From Euptelea pleiosperma (taxonomy: Eukaryota > Streptophyta > Magnoliopsida > Ranunculales > Eupteleaceae), in contig CM068543.1 of assembly GCA_035048495.1 (NCBI GenBank), positions 24,355,751 through 24,419,750 on the forward strand: a stretch of 64,000 nucleotides of DNA. The letters are read 5' to 3'. The notes below the pieces were generated by a model. That model saw only the letters and a program-made list of their open reading frames with translations. It ran no database searches and had not been told where the DNA came from. Shown here one piece after another: positions 1-9,993 of the stretch; positions within the stretch are counted from its first letter, which is position 1; each line of letters begins with the position of its first letter. The translations under genes were made by a program, and so were the position numbers.

Positions 1-101
1 GGATATACTGAGTATTATTGGAGATGGACATCCACTAGTGCCGGAAAAAAAAAACATGGAAGTGTAGTTACAATAATTACAACCATGTGTTGAAGTGTGG
101 C

Positions 102-263
102 CCATGCTTTAACGAAAAATAACGGTTGTTATTTTTGTCATAATGGAAAATAACGGCCGTTATTTTTAGGGCGTTTTAACGGTACATAACGTAACGGGGG
201 GGAGGTCCGAATCCATTATAACAGCCATTATTTTCATTATAACGGCCATTTTTAAAACCATGG
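102..263. repeat. hAT-type MITE, decayed copy
   Basis: AT-rich block with repeated CCGTTATAA and AACGGTACATAACG motifs and a right end in TTTAAAACCATGG. It matches the better copies at 2641-2929 and 10180-10421. The left terminus is degenerate, so the border is approximate. The 100 bp to its right (264-360) also match 10422-10530, so MITE and flank were duplicated together. Confidence 0.6.
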
Positions 264-399
264 TTTACGCAATATAGATATGTGCAAGAAAAATGGAGTG
301 GGAGTAAAATGAGTAGATTTTGGAAATTTTGGATCGAAACATATCTGCCTTCAAAATAATACATTATATTTTGATCCCTTTAAATTCTTTGGTGCATAA

Positions 400-915
400 T
401 TAGGTAGCTTCACTCAGTTGTTCTACTCCATTTTCTCTATTTTTGATTTTAACCTCATTTCCAACCTCTGTTGCAACGTGTTTTGCACCATGAACGACCC
501 TTTGTCCAGGTGGAATAAACGCTGCAACCACATATATGATAGCGTAAATTATTAATTAGATGATATAAAAGAAAGATAACATATAGATTATCATGAAATA
601 ATAGTGTTCTTCATCATGCACCGATAATGGCATGCCACATATACTCATGGTTACTTTTTGAAAACTCTTTTTAAAACCTATATGTGGCATGCGATCATTG
701 GCGGCATGATCACGCCTCCCTCCGCTTCAAACATCCTTATTTAGACACTACTAACTACCACTCTACTATAGTTATTCTCTAAAAATTGAAATATGAAACT
801 TAAATAACTCATAGAAATGGAAACAAATTAAACCCACCTGCAGAGGGGATGAGGAGAACGTACGGAAACCACAAGGAGAAAAAGCTAGGATAAGAAATGC
901 CTTTGGAGCAGCCAT
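400..915 (-). pseudogene. small secreted-peptide-like gene, copy A (two exons, frame disturbed)
   Basis: I recognise no named family. Exon 1 runs 915 to 838 from an ATG followed by a hydrophobic stretch (MAAPKAFLIL...), as in a signal peptide, and ends CTGCAG before a GT donor. Exon 2 starts at 521 after a GGTTGCAG acceptor and stops at 400. In the reading phase shared with copy B, exon 2 aligns to B over about 24 residues (A: EVGNEV...RENGVEQL; B: KGGKEV...RKNGFNEL). Two 4-nt insertions in exon 1, relative to copy C, put exon 1 out of phase with that exon-2 frame, so this copy is probably dead. The intron of about 315 bp carries a MITE. A TATA-like box lies upstream at 973-982. Copies B and C share this layout and orientation. 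A non-coding decayed repeat is the alternative. Confidence 0.45.
611..733. repeat. MITE in the intron of gene copy A
   Basis: Inverted arms: CATGCCACATATACTCATGG on the left and a complementary TATATGTGGCATGCGATCAT on the right, with a CGCTTCAAA end. The same element sits in the intron of copy B (about 8855-8985) and alone at 22270-22459. Borders approximate. Confidence 0.65.
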
Positions 916-972
916 CTTCTTCTTGTGTTATTGTTTTTTGGATGTCATCGCTTCTGATCTACCCTTCCACCT

Positions 973-982
973 CTATTTATAT
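973..982 (-). promoter_or_regulatory. TATA-like box of gene copy A
   Basis: ATATAAATAG on the minus strand, about 58 bp upstream of the exon 1 ATG. Copies B and C have CTATAAATAG at the matching place, followed by the same GAGGTGGAAGGGTA leader, which supports a shared core promoter. Confidence 0.5.
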
Positions 983-1080
983 ATTCTTTTCCTCCTATCC
1001 TATCCTATGCATGTTCCTAAGTGGATACGCAGGGCAGGTGCATGTACATGTATGAACACATAAAAGAAAGAGATAGAGAG

Positions 1081-2065
1081 TTGTTGGTCCTCAAGATTCA
1101 TACACTACAGATCTCGAAGACTATTCAACGGTCTAGGTACAAATGAAAATTAGGCCTTCTTCACCGGTACGTACGCAGTTATGTGACGTAAATGCAGGTG
1201 GGCCAAAACTATAGCATTATTAGATTCTATTAATCCAATTGTTTGGGGATCATGATTCAAATGAATTGATTTTTTGGGTTTTGGTCAATAGTTGATGATC
1301 ATGAAGTTGACCAATTGGATGGACCATTTACACTGTGTGAGCTAAATAACTATGAGAAATAACAAGAGCTAACATTTCTTCGGTAATAACTAGAGTGATG
1401 AAGAACAAATTAAGAGCTGTTCTTCAACCGTGATCCGTGGATGATCAAGTGGAATCAACACCACACAAAATGGCTTTGATGGAATCTTGTTTCTTGTCAT
1501 TGGAGACGGCAACAAGAGATGTTCCGAGCATAGTTAGTAAAAACCAGTGTTTTTGAAACATATCACGTACCATAAAACACACAGAATATTCAACAATCTT
1601 GCAATTTTTGAATTTTAAAAAGATCTCATGAATTATTTTATTTTGTAAAAAATATTTTTATGCTTTTAGAGACCTGATAAAAGAAATGTATGTTTTGGAA
1701 ACTATGAGCTTTGCTTCCATTACTACACTTAAGGGCAATGTTAATTACCATGAAAGATTCATACCTCACAGATCTCGAAGACTATCTAATGGTGTGGACC
1801 TAGGGACCACTACGGTGAGGAGGATATCTACTCTCATTTTCCTATCCCTTATAATGGTTTCCTGCACCAAAACTTTTCCTGTTTTCTGGTTTATTTCCTT
1901 GGAAGATTCTTAGTATGTGAGACTATTCTTTCTTTTTTTGGATCCTGTATGTGAGACTATTCAAGTCACAGAACACGCGTTCAAGAAAATTCACCGGACC
2001 TTTCTGTCATTTCTTCCTTAATTAGAGGCAATTAGGGTACTTGTCAATTGTACGGTCGTTATTTC
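1081..2065. other. no gene; duplicated upstream segments of the small-gene family
   Basis: The segment TTGGTCCTCAAGATTCATAC ... GACCTAGGGACGAC, which lies upstream of each small gene, occurs here at about 1081-1140 and again at about 1750-1815. At 1285-1400 the sequence matches 21640-21780, an ancient segmental duplication. No supported coding region. Confidence 0.55.
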
Positions 2066-2471
2066 GGAGTAAAACTTGTGTCACAAGATGTTGTGACGGA
2101 AGCCGGTCACAGCATTCAATACGAGCCACGCATACTATTAGAGGACGATGACCGTATGGATGTTTGCCCAATCCCCTCGGTGGAGGGGTACACAAAAAAT
2201 CAGATTGATTAGTGATTTCTAACCGATTCGATTGAAGTTATTTTCACGGGTTGATTTTAACGGTAGGAATCTGAACATTATTGAGCGTTATTTGGGTGCA
2301 AAACTCCAAAGGTTGTAAATCACTAATCAGGTTGATTTTTGGTTTGTAGGTCCACTGAGGGACTGGCCAAACATCCTTACCGTCAGCACCCTCTGATCGT
2401 ATGCCACGTGGCTCGTATTGAGTGCTGTGACCGGCTTCCGTCACAACATCTTGTGACACAAGTTTTACTCC
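2066..2471. mobile_element. Foldback MITE with ~170-bp inverted arms (Mutator-like style)
   Basis: Left arm starts GGAGTAAAACTTGTGTCACA; the right arm is its reverse complement ending at 2471. The arms pair for about 170 bp with few differences, then share a block containing GATTAGTGATTT. A transcript would fold into a long hairpin. No transposase and no clear TSD. Related foldbacks lie at 21885-22221 and, decayed, at 2930-3900 and 4740-4980. Confidence 0.85.
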
Positions 2472-2487
2472 ATGGACAGTTCTTGGT

Positions 2488-2640
2488 TCTCAATGATTCA
2501 TAATTTCATACCTCACAGATCGCGAAGACTATCAAGTGGTCTGTACCTAGGGACGCCATGCAATACTACAGTCAAGGTGATTAATTATTAAACGTGTTCA
2601 AAGACAATTCAACAGATGATTTATTATTCTAGGGTTTAGA
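2488..2640. other. copy of the small-gene upstream segment
   Basis: TTTCATACCTCACAGATC and GTACCTAGGGACGCC repeat the upstream segment of copies A-C without a following exon 1. The last 45 bp (GTTCAAAGACAATTC... to 2640) match 21262-21350. Confidence 0.5.
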
Positions 2641-2929
2641 CCAAGGTTTAAAAGGGGCCGTTATAATGGTATAACGGACTGGGGGCGTTACTGTTTTTTC
2701 CGTTATAACGAATTGTAACGCTCAGGGGCAAAAAAATAGATAATAGCGAAAAAAATGGTGCTGGAATTCAAAATTTGAAATTTCAAAATTACGAAAAAAA
2801 AAAGGATAACGGTCATTATTTTTGTTAAAACGAAAATATAATGGCTATTTATCTTCTGGACCTTCTAACGGTACATAACGTAAGGGGGAGGTCCGATTCC
2901 TCTATAAGTGCCATTTTTTTAAACCATGA
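2641..2929. mobile_element. hAT-type MITE
   Basis: Left end CCAAGGTTTAAAAGGGGCCG; right end is the inverse, TTTTTTTAAACCATGA. The interior holds CCGTTATAACG palindromes and AACGGTACATAACGTAA, as in 10180-10421. No clear TSD for this copy. Confidence 0.75.
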
Positions 2930-3902
2930 TATATACTTATATTGCTTCCCAGTCTATATTACATACCCACGTACTTGTTTACTTTCTTTTAGTGCGTAGT
3001 TTGAATTAAAAAAATGTAAACCCAAAGTCGTCACTTATTGATCTTTCGATGTTTTCGCCTTTTTGAATGTTTTTTTACTCCGATTTTTTTTTTTTTTAAC
3101 CTAAGTCGTTTTAAATTCTCAATTTTTAGTGGGCAAAATTTTGCCGCTTCATGATTTGCTAACTATGGTTCCGAGAAATGTGGACCATGAATGGCTCTAT
3201 ATAGAAATCTCTCACGTGGAGAAAATTAATTTGCAGTCCCCCGAGGACTTCAAATTTTGCAATTTCCAAAAATTGCCATTTGGAGTATAGTCTTTTGGGC
3301 CCACTGACCTTATGAATCTTCGGCCCACCTGTTCTACACACCAAAAATTAGCTTTGATCTAGTAGAATGATTTCAGTAAGCTGGTTTTTGGTGGGTAAGT
3401 CCATGAAGAGTTCAACCATGAATCCATAGTTCTGTGGGCCCAAAAAGAGTGTGCCGGATGGCATTTTTGGTGGGTGACTTGAACCTTTAAAAAGAATGAT
3501 ATTCTATCTATGGGATTCAAGCAATTAATCTGATTTTTTGGGGACTGAATATTTGGTCCACACTATGATGAACCTACACACCAAAAATCAATGTGATTGG
3601 TGATTTCTAGCCGTAGAATTTGAGCACTTTTTCATCATGGGCTTTATGTACCAGTCTATGTGTTGGTTTGGAGCCCATAATGAAACAGTTCTCAAATCCA
3701 ATGGCTAGGAATCACTAATGACAGTGATTTTTGCTGTGTGGGGGCCAATGGGGCTTAAAGAGTCGACTTGGTGGCAAATTGAGGGGCTTCTGCATCAAAA
3801 TCTGTTTCATAGATTTTTGGTGTGTAGAACCACCGAGGGGTGGTGGGGGTGGGCCAAACATCCATGCCGTAAGTAGTACGATTTTCCTTGCTTTAATCAC
3901 AA
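2930..3902. repeat. decayed foldback DNA-transposon sequence
   Basis: Contains several copies, in both orientations, of a motif around AAAATCA...TGATTGGTGATTTCTAG and GGGCCAAACATCCATGCCGT, hallmarks of the foldback family at 2066-2471. No coding potential beyond short chance frames. Confidence 0.55.
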
Positions 3903-6491
3903 CTAGTAATCAACACCCGTACTAAAACACGTGCATAAATAACAATGCCTTATTTTGTTAAGCACGGGCATAAATAACAATGTCTTATTTTGTTAAGCAA
4001 GGAAATACAAAAATAAAAAATAATATAAATTAAATCAATATAAGAAATTTTTGTGAGAATAGTTGTATTTGTTAGCTTTTTGAGATGTAGCTAGGCATCT
4101 AGAGTAAATCCTATTTTATTCCAAATGTGAAATCACTTAAGACTCTCTTTTGTTAACCAATCCCCTCTGTGAGTTATTTTAGGATTTACAGTAGAATTAT
4201 TGATGTATGAAATGCATTTGCTGAGTAGAGGTCTATGTTGGCGATGATAGAAACCAATGTTTGAGAACCATATCAGATTGGCCAGTTCAATTGATATGAG
4301 TGAACATTAACCATGAATTTTATTAAAAAATTAACCACTCTCAATCATTAACCCCATTTGTACTGGCTAGTTAAACCAAAATCAACATTTAGCGTTTAAA
4401 CCATTTAATTTGGTCACCTATCTACTTTTATTTAAATGAATTTACTACGGCTGAAATATATACTTTAATAAAATATGAAGTTGTGTGAAAAAAAAAAGTT
4501 ATACATGTTATATATTCAATAATCATGATTTGATCACACGGCTCCTCGCTCTTGCTTTAGATCAATATGATAATTGCGACTTGTGAGACCCGCCACCTAT
4601 GCCACTTATATCACGATATTGTGCTTCTAGATGACCATTAATGGCCTATAATAGGATAGAGCGTTAGGATAGGATTAAAGTATGGTTATATAATTGATAC
4701 ATGTAAAATTACAACTCTATATAATTTTGTATATAATGGTCTACAACATTAACTCATGAATGATTGGTCCACCCGTTGATAGACCAACAAACCACAAATC
4801 AGCCTAATTGGTGATCTCGAGCTAACTGTAAGATTCGAGCATTTTCATTTGGTAACATCTTTATATTGGATTATTTCTTTTTGAGTTCTAGATTCAATGG
4901 ATAGAGATCACAAATCAAGCTGATTTTTTTGCTGGAACCCGAAGAACGCCAACCAAAATTCTTATCGTAAGGACATGTGTAGTGGTGGCTAGCATGCCAT
5001 TTCTCTTACCAAGCATGCATCGACGACTTTCTCATTTAACGATTGTTCGCTCTCTGAATAAATCGAGCAACTCCATGCAAACTCGACCTTCACTGAATCA
5101 ATGGCTCTAATCATCCTCTTCATTTCCATTTAAAGATGGGGTGATCTTCGTTCTTCCAAATAATTGTGGTACACTCCCCTCTTCTAAAATAGATCTAGAA
5201 TACTGTGCATGTATGTAGCCAAAGCTTTGCATCATCACATCCCCTATTCTTACAAACGTTATTTCCAAACGGGTGAGAACTGAGGTGTGTGCGAGCAAAG
5301 TGTTGAAAAAAAATGCCTAAAAGCATTTCAAAACAAATTAAAAAAAATACGTAAACTCATGACGGGCATGCCTCCAGCACCATTTTCATGCCCTTGGTCT
5401 GACCTCACTTCTCCTTGGGAAAATAATATGAATAAAGACGAGGAAAAAGAAGAAGAAAAGTATGCATACCACATGCTAGCCGCTTCTTGTAGTGGGAGAT
5501 CTCTCACACATTTTTTCATCAAGATTTTGAATGGCTATCCTAATATTTGCCTTTTTGCAGTCGCGTTGAGCCGCTGACAGGGGATCATTGCAGAGATCGG
5601 TTATTTATGGTTTCAACAAATCAAATGTTTAAGTTTCAAGAGCTTGAATAAACCTAAAAAAATATAGCCATATCAGAATGTATTTTCTCTCTAAAAAATT
5701 ATACATAATTAATATATTCAATTGAAAAAAAAATATATATATATATATATACTTTTTAATGAAAGAGAGAAAGAAAAGATTGACGGGAAACCATTTGAGT
5801 TGCCTAAAAAATGGAACTCATCAATTGAAAGAAAGAGGGAGAGATTTAAATATTTTAAGATAGAGGGAGATGGAAAGGCCTGAGAATTTTCATATGGAGG
5901 TTACCTTTCCATATGAAAATCTTAATCATATTTTTTAATGATGCGGTTATGGAAAGCAACCAAAATAAAATTCTAAAAATCAGAATACTTTTGCGTATGA
6001 AAACCTTTAAATTTTGTAATACGTCGGTTATGGAAACAAATCACATTGGTTTTCTTAATGCATCGGTTATGAAGAGAAAACGATCGTAATTAATGCATTG
6101 GTCTTGGAAACAAACCAAAATGTATTTATTAATGCATCGGTTATGGAAACAAATCATATTGATTTTCTTAATGCATTGTTTAGGAAGAGAGAGAACGGTC
6201 ATAATTAATGCATTGATATTGGAAACAAACCAAAATAGATTTCTTAATGCATCGGTTAGCAATTTAGGAATTAATGAATGAAATAAGGAGATGGGGAGTC
6301 GTAGAATTAGAAAGAGAGAAGACGTTTTGGAATTAATTGGAGATAGGAGAGAATTTGAGAATTAATAAAGAAATTAAAGAGGTGGAGAGTGACGGGATCG
6401 GAAAGAAAGATATTTTGTGTAGGGGTGTTTTTGGGATAAACTAAAAAGCTGGAGAAAGCGCCACCTCAGCAGGGTCGAGCTTTAGTATAGA
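3903..6491 (-). mobile_element. Helitron, non-autonomous (first of two)
   Basis: On the minus strand it begins TCTATACTAAAGCTCGACCC (6491 leftward), the same 5' end as the neighbour at 6495-8312. It appears to end at 3903 in CTAG followed by T, 9 nt after a short imperfect hairpin (CACGT ... ACGGG). Helitrons start TC, end CTRR after a hairpin and insert between A and T; both flanks fit. The 5' end is secure, the 3' end less so. No Rep/helicase frame, hence non-autonomous. It includes a 113-115 bp tandem repeat and an (AT)n run near 5735. Confidence 0.6.
6022..6265. repeat. tandem repeat, ~113-115 bp period
   Basis: GTCGGTTATGGAAACAAATC starts at 6022, returns at about 6135, and a third partial unit starts at 6250. 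Units also share TTAATGCATTGGT and GGAAACAAACCAAAATG. It lies inside the first Helitron. Open frames on both strands follow from the repeat and are not genes. Confidence 0.75.
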
Positions 6492-6494
6492 TAA

Positions 6495-8312
6495 CTAGTG
6501 TTTGTCCCCGCGCGAAGCACGGGTATTCGGTTTTCTAAAATGTTTTTGTAGAAAATAATCCCACATCAGTTTTAAGAAATTTTTTTTGTAGAAAATAAAA
6601 TTTAAGTATGAAAAATAAACTTGTAATTGACGTATGTAGAAAAATGCATGACATCACAGCCTTTCGTATTACAAAAAAAGATTTTGGCATTTAGTAGCTT
6701 GAGTTGATATCTTTTTTGTGCCAAGATGCATTTTAATATAAAAAACATTTTGTCTATAATATTATAATTCAATGTTATAAAAAATATCTCCTAAGTTACT
6801 AACTTGCCCATGTTTGTGCACATAATATAAAAAAAAATTATTGTGAAAAGATATTATTTATTAGTCTTTGCTAGTGATAGCAATCATATTCCTTGAATTC
6901 TCTATAATTACTTTAAAGAACAAAATATAATTAATCGACTTTATTAATTTCAACAAAGTCTTAAAACTTTCCTTACCTATTAGTTTTAAATAGTGAGTAA
7001 ATATTTTAGAATTTCTTAGATTTATATTTCGGTCTCGCTCAAAACTCCATATTATTCTTCTAATTCTTCCCGTCGTGCTCTATTTCTCTCCTTAAATTTC
7101 ATTCATTTTCTAAAACAACTAAATTTTCTAAAATATCTCCTCTTTAAATGGCCTGATGTCTCTTCTTAAATTTTCTTCCATTTTTTAAATAACTCTCTTT
7201 CTTAAAAAATATCCTCTTGAAAAAGCCAGAATTATGCTTGGTGGCAGATTAAATAGAATGAGAGAAAGAGATATTGACGTTTAGAAAGACTTTAGTAAAG
7301 TTTTCATAGTAACTTTGAGAATTAGCGCGTTGTTATCAACGTTTAGACAATTCTCAAAAATGTGTCTAGAGACCAATGACAAATTCTTTGGTGTCATATC
7401 ACACCAAAAGAGTAGATCTACATGAGATAGTATGTGAGACCTACATAAGATGATAAAGATGACAATATGCGATAATTTCATACCTAATAAGAAGAAAATG
7501 GATCAACAAACAAATAATAAGAAGAAAATAACATTTTGATCAACCCATTAATGTAAATAAACATTGCGACCCCTAAAAAGATTAAGCTACGTTGAGGAGA
7601 GTCTATTGGGACGTTCTTCCTTGATCTTTAACTTTTGCTCCAAGGTGGTTACTTGCAGTATTATTTTGGTTTTCCTGTGATATATGCGTCACATAGATAT
7701 ATCCTTCACTATTGAACCCATATGATAATATTTTCAAGCGATATTCTGCCATTGCAAAGCTCGTTTTAAATTGAAATGAGCTTATAACGTGCTTGGTTAT
7801 ATCATCCCAACTGAGATAACTCCATACAAATGACAAAAGAGATGAAGAAGAAAAAAAATGATTAAAGCCAAATGAAATGGTAGTTTGCAATTAGATCAAT
7901 GAACTACCTAACAATTCAAACCCTAAAAAAATCATCAAAAAATTCTAAAATAAATAACAATTCCTCCTTAACCACCTTTTCTTCTTCTCCTTCTCCTTCA
8001 TTGTCTTTTTTTTCTTCTCTAGTCTCTCACTTCTAACTCCTTTCTTACAACCATCCTTCATGGCTCTACACTTATAAAGCTATAAGCATAGAGATGTGGA
8101 GCATTTCAATTTATGAGAATTTTGATCTCGTTTTGGAATGGAGAGAACGATTGGAGTTTTTGAAACGTATTTGGGAGAATGAGAAAATGGTATCTAGAAA
8201 TTAATGGAGAGAATGACGTAATTAATGCATTGATTTTGTGCAGGGGTGTTTTTAGGATAAACTAAAAAGCTGGAGAAAGTGCCACCTCAGCAGGGTCGAG
8301 CTTTAGTATAGA
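6495..8312 (-). mobile_element. Helitron, non-autonomous (second, well-formed ends)
   Basis: Minus-strand 5' end TCTATACTAAAGC at 8312. The minus-strand 3' end is CTAG at 6498-6495, about a dozen nt after a 7-bp hairpin (CCCGTGC-TTC-GCGCGGG, one G-U pair). Host bases A and T flank it as expected. The last ~100 bp at the 5' end, including GATAAACTAAAAAGCTGGAG, match the first Helitron closely. No Rep/helicase. A 95-codon open frame at 7603-7890 (minus) might be a captured fragment, but I recognise nothing in it. Confidence 0.85.
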
Positions 8313-8482
8313 TAATAGATAGATATGGGTATTGGAATCTCATGCATACAAGTTTACAACATAAACCTTAGATGGAAACTTTATTGAAATGCCAGTTTTG
8401 GACCCAGACCATAACTACGTGCACTAAGTTCTAGTTGTACTCATCACAACTTTTTATTCATTATTACATGTCTCCCATCTAA

Positions 8483-9143
8483 TTAATTGGGTGGTGGTGG
8501 TGGTGGTTGTGCAAAAGTGTCACGCAGTTCATTAAATCCATTTTTTCGAGCCTCTTTTCTGACCTCTTTTCCACCCTTTTCAGCTAAATTTCCAATCCCT
8601 TTTGCTAACTTTTCATCCTTTCCAACGTTATTGGACACTTTCCCCAAATTGCCTATGCCTCCTGGAAGGCCCACTGCAACCATGATAGCATAAATTATCA
8701 GATCATATAAAAGAAAGATAACATAGATTACAAATGGTGACCATAATAAAGTTTTCTCTACCTCAAATAGTGTTGATCATGAAAACATATATGGGATTCT
8801 AGCAAACGTTTTTTAGGGCAACCATGCATACTGGGTTTAAAATGAGATTTTTTTTTTGAAGTGGCAATCATGCGCCAATGATACATACTCATGGTTACTT
8901 TTTGAAAAGTCTTTTTAAAACCTATACGTGGCGCGCGATCATTGGCAGCATGATCCCGCCTCCGATCCGCTTCAAAAATTTCTCGTTTAACATCACTATA
9001 GTAATTCGATCTCTAAAATTGAAATGTGAAACTTAAATAACTGAGACATATAGAAACAAATTAAACCACCTGCAGAGGGGATGAGGAGAACGTACGGAAA
9101 CCACAAGGAGAAAAAGGATAAGAAATGCCTTTGGAGCAGCCAT
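8483..9143 (-). pseudogene. small secreted-peptide-like gene, copy B (two exons)
   Basis: Family unknown. Exon 1: ATG at 9143, 24 codons encoding MAAPKAFLILFLLVVSV..., a good signal-peptide core, then CTGCAG and a GT donor at 9069-9068. Exon 2: from 8673 after GGTTGCAG to a stop at 8483. In phase 1 it encodes about 62 residues: glycine/lysine-rich (GGIGNLGK, LAKGIGNLAEKGG), then a basic stretch, ending in six prolines and Asn. Exon 1 as written ends in phase 2 because of a 4-nt insertion relative to copy C (GTACG for A on the minus strand). Spliced directly it would give only a 39-residue product. Either this copy is broken or it uses a donor I cannot see. TATA box at 9198-9207. Confidence 0.5.
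8855..8985. repeat. MITE in the intron of gene copy B
   Basis: Same inverted-arm element as 611-733 (TGGTTACTTTTTGAAAA, then CGCGCGATCATTGGC ... CGCTTCAAAAA). Its presence in the introns of A and B indicates they arose from one copy that already carried it. Confidence 0.65.
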
Positions 9144-9197
9144 CTTCTTCTTGTGTTATTGTTTTTTGGATGTCTTCGCTTCTCTACCCTTCCACCT

Positions 9198-9207
9198 CTA
9201 TTTATAG
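9198..9207 (-). promoter_or_regulatory. TATA box of gene copy B
   Basis: CTATAAATAG on the minus strand, 55 bp upstream of the copy B ATG, in a leader nearly identical to that of copy C. Confidence 0.6.
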
Positions 9208-9620
9208 TCTTTTCCTCCTATATATGCATGTGTAGGTGCATGTGGATGTACATGTGTAGGTGCATGTACATGTATGCATGAGCACTACATAAAAGAGAGA
9301 GGGAGAGAGACAGACAGACAGAGAAGTTGTTGGTCCTCAAGATTCATACCTCACAGATCCCGAAGACTATCCAACGGTCTGGACCTAGAGACGACAATAC
9401 TACGTACAGTCAGGAGGACACTCGATCATTTTCCTATCCATTATAATGGAATCCTGCAAGACATATGCAACCTCTCATTTTCTATGACACTAATCAACTC
9501 CCAGAAAACACGTTCAAGAAAATTCACTGGATTATTCTTGAGTCAAGACGACCAAGACAAGAGAATAAGTAAATAAAACGCCATAGACTCCAAGTCAAGA
9601 CATGAAAATGTAGTTAAGTA
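9208..9620. other. upstream region of copy B with family-specific segment
   Basis: A short GTGCATGT-type repeat (9225-9272), a GAGAGA/CAGACAGA run (9294-9322), then the segment TTGGTCCTCAAGATTCATAC ... CAGTCAGGAGGA also found upstream of A and C. No gene. Confidence 0.5.
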
Positions 9621-9993
9621 CAAATGAAAATTAGGCCTTCGTCACCGGTACGCAATTACCAAGGATATAAAAGGGTCCGATTTTAGTCATCGTGTTCAAT
9701 TACTTGCCGATGCAACATTAAGCTTAAATGGAAACTTTATTAATTAAAATGCGAATTTTGAGCCCCAAACAAACCAGAACACCCAAAGGTCCCAAACAAA
9801 CAAAACTTTATTACATGACTTACTTAATTACGCAAAAGCTGAAACCAAGCTGTACGTACTTCTCAAATCTAAGCATGGCTCTTGATTTTTTCGAAAATTT
9901 CTTTTGCGTTATAGCCCCTTTGATTTTAGGCAATTCTTTATTTTCGAAAGTTCCTTTTGCTTGAAGCATTCAGCAACTTTTTTTGTTGGCTCA

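Noticed and set aside
2066..2471. Calling the long-armed foldback a MIRNA gene
   Set aside because: Multi-copy family with transposon-like ends; siRNA production is plausible but a MIRNA call is not supported.
7603..7890. 95-codon minus-strand frame inside the second Helitron
   Set aside because: Could be a captured fragment, but no motif is recognisable and codon-level support is lacking; noted only within the Helitron.
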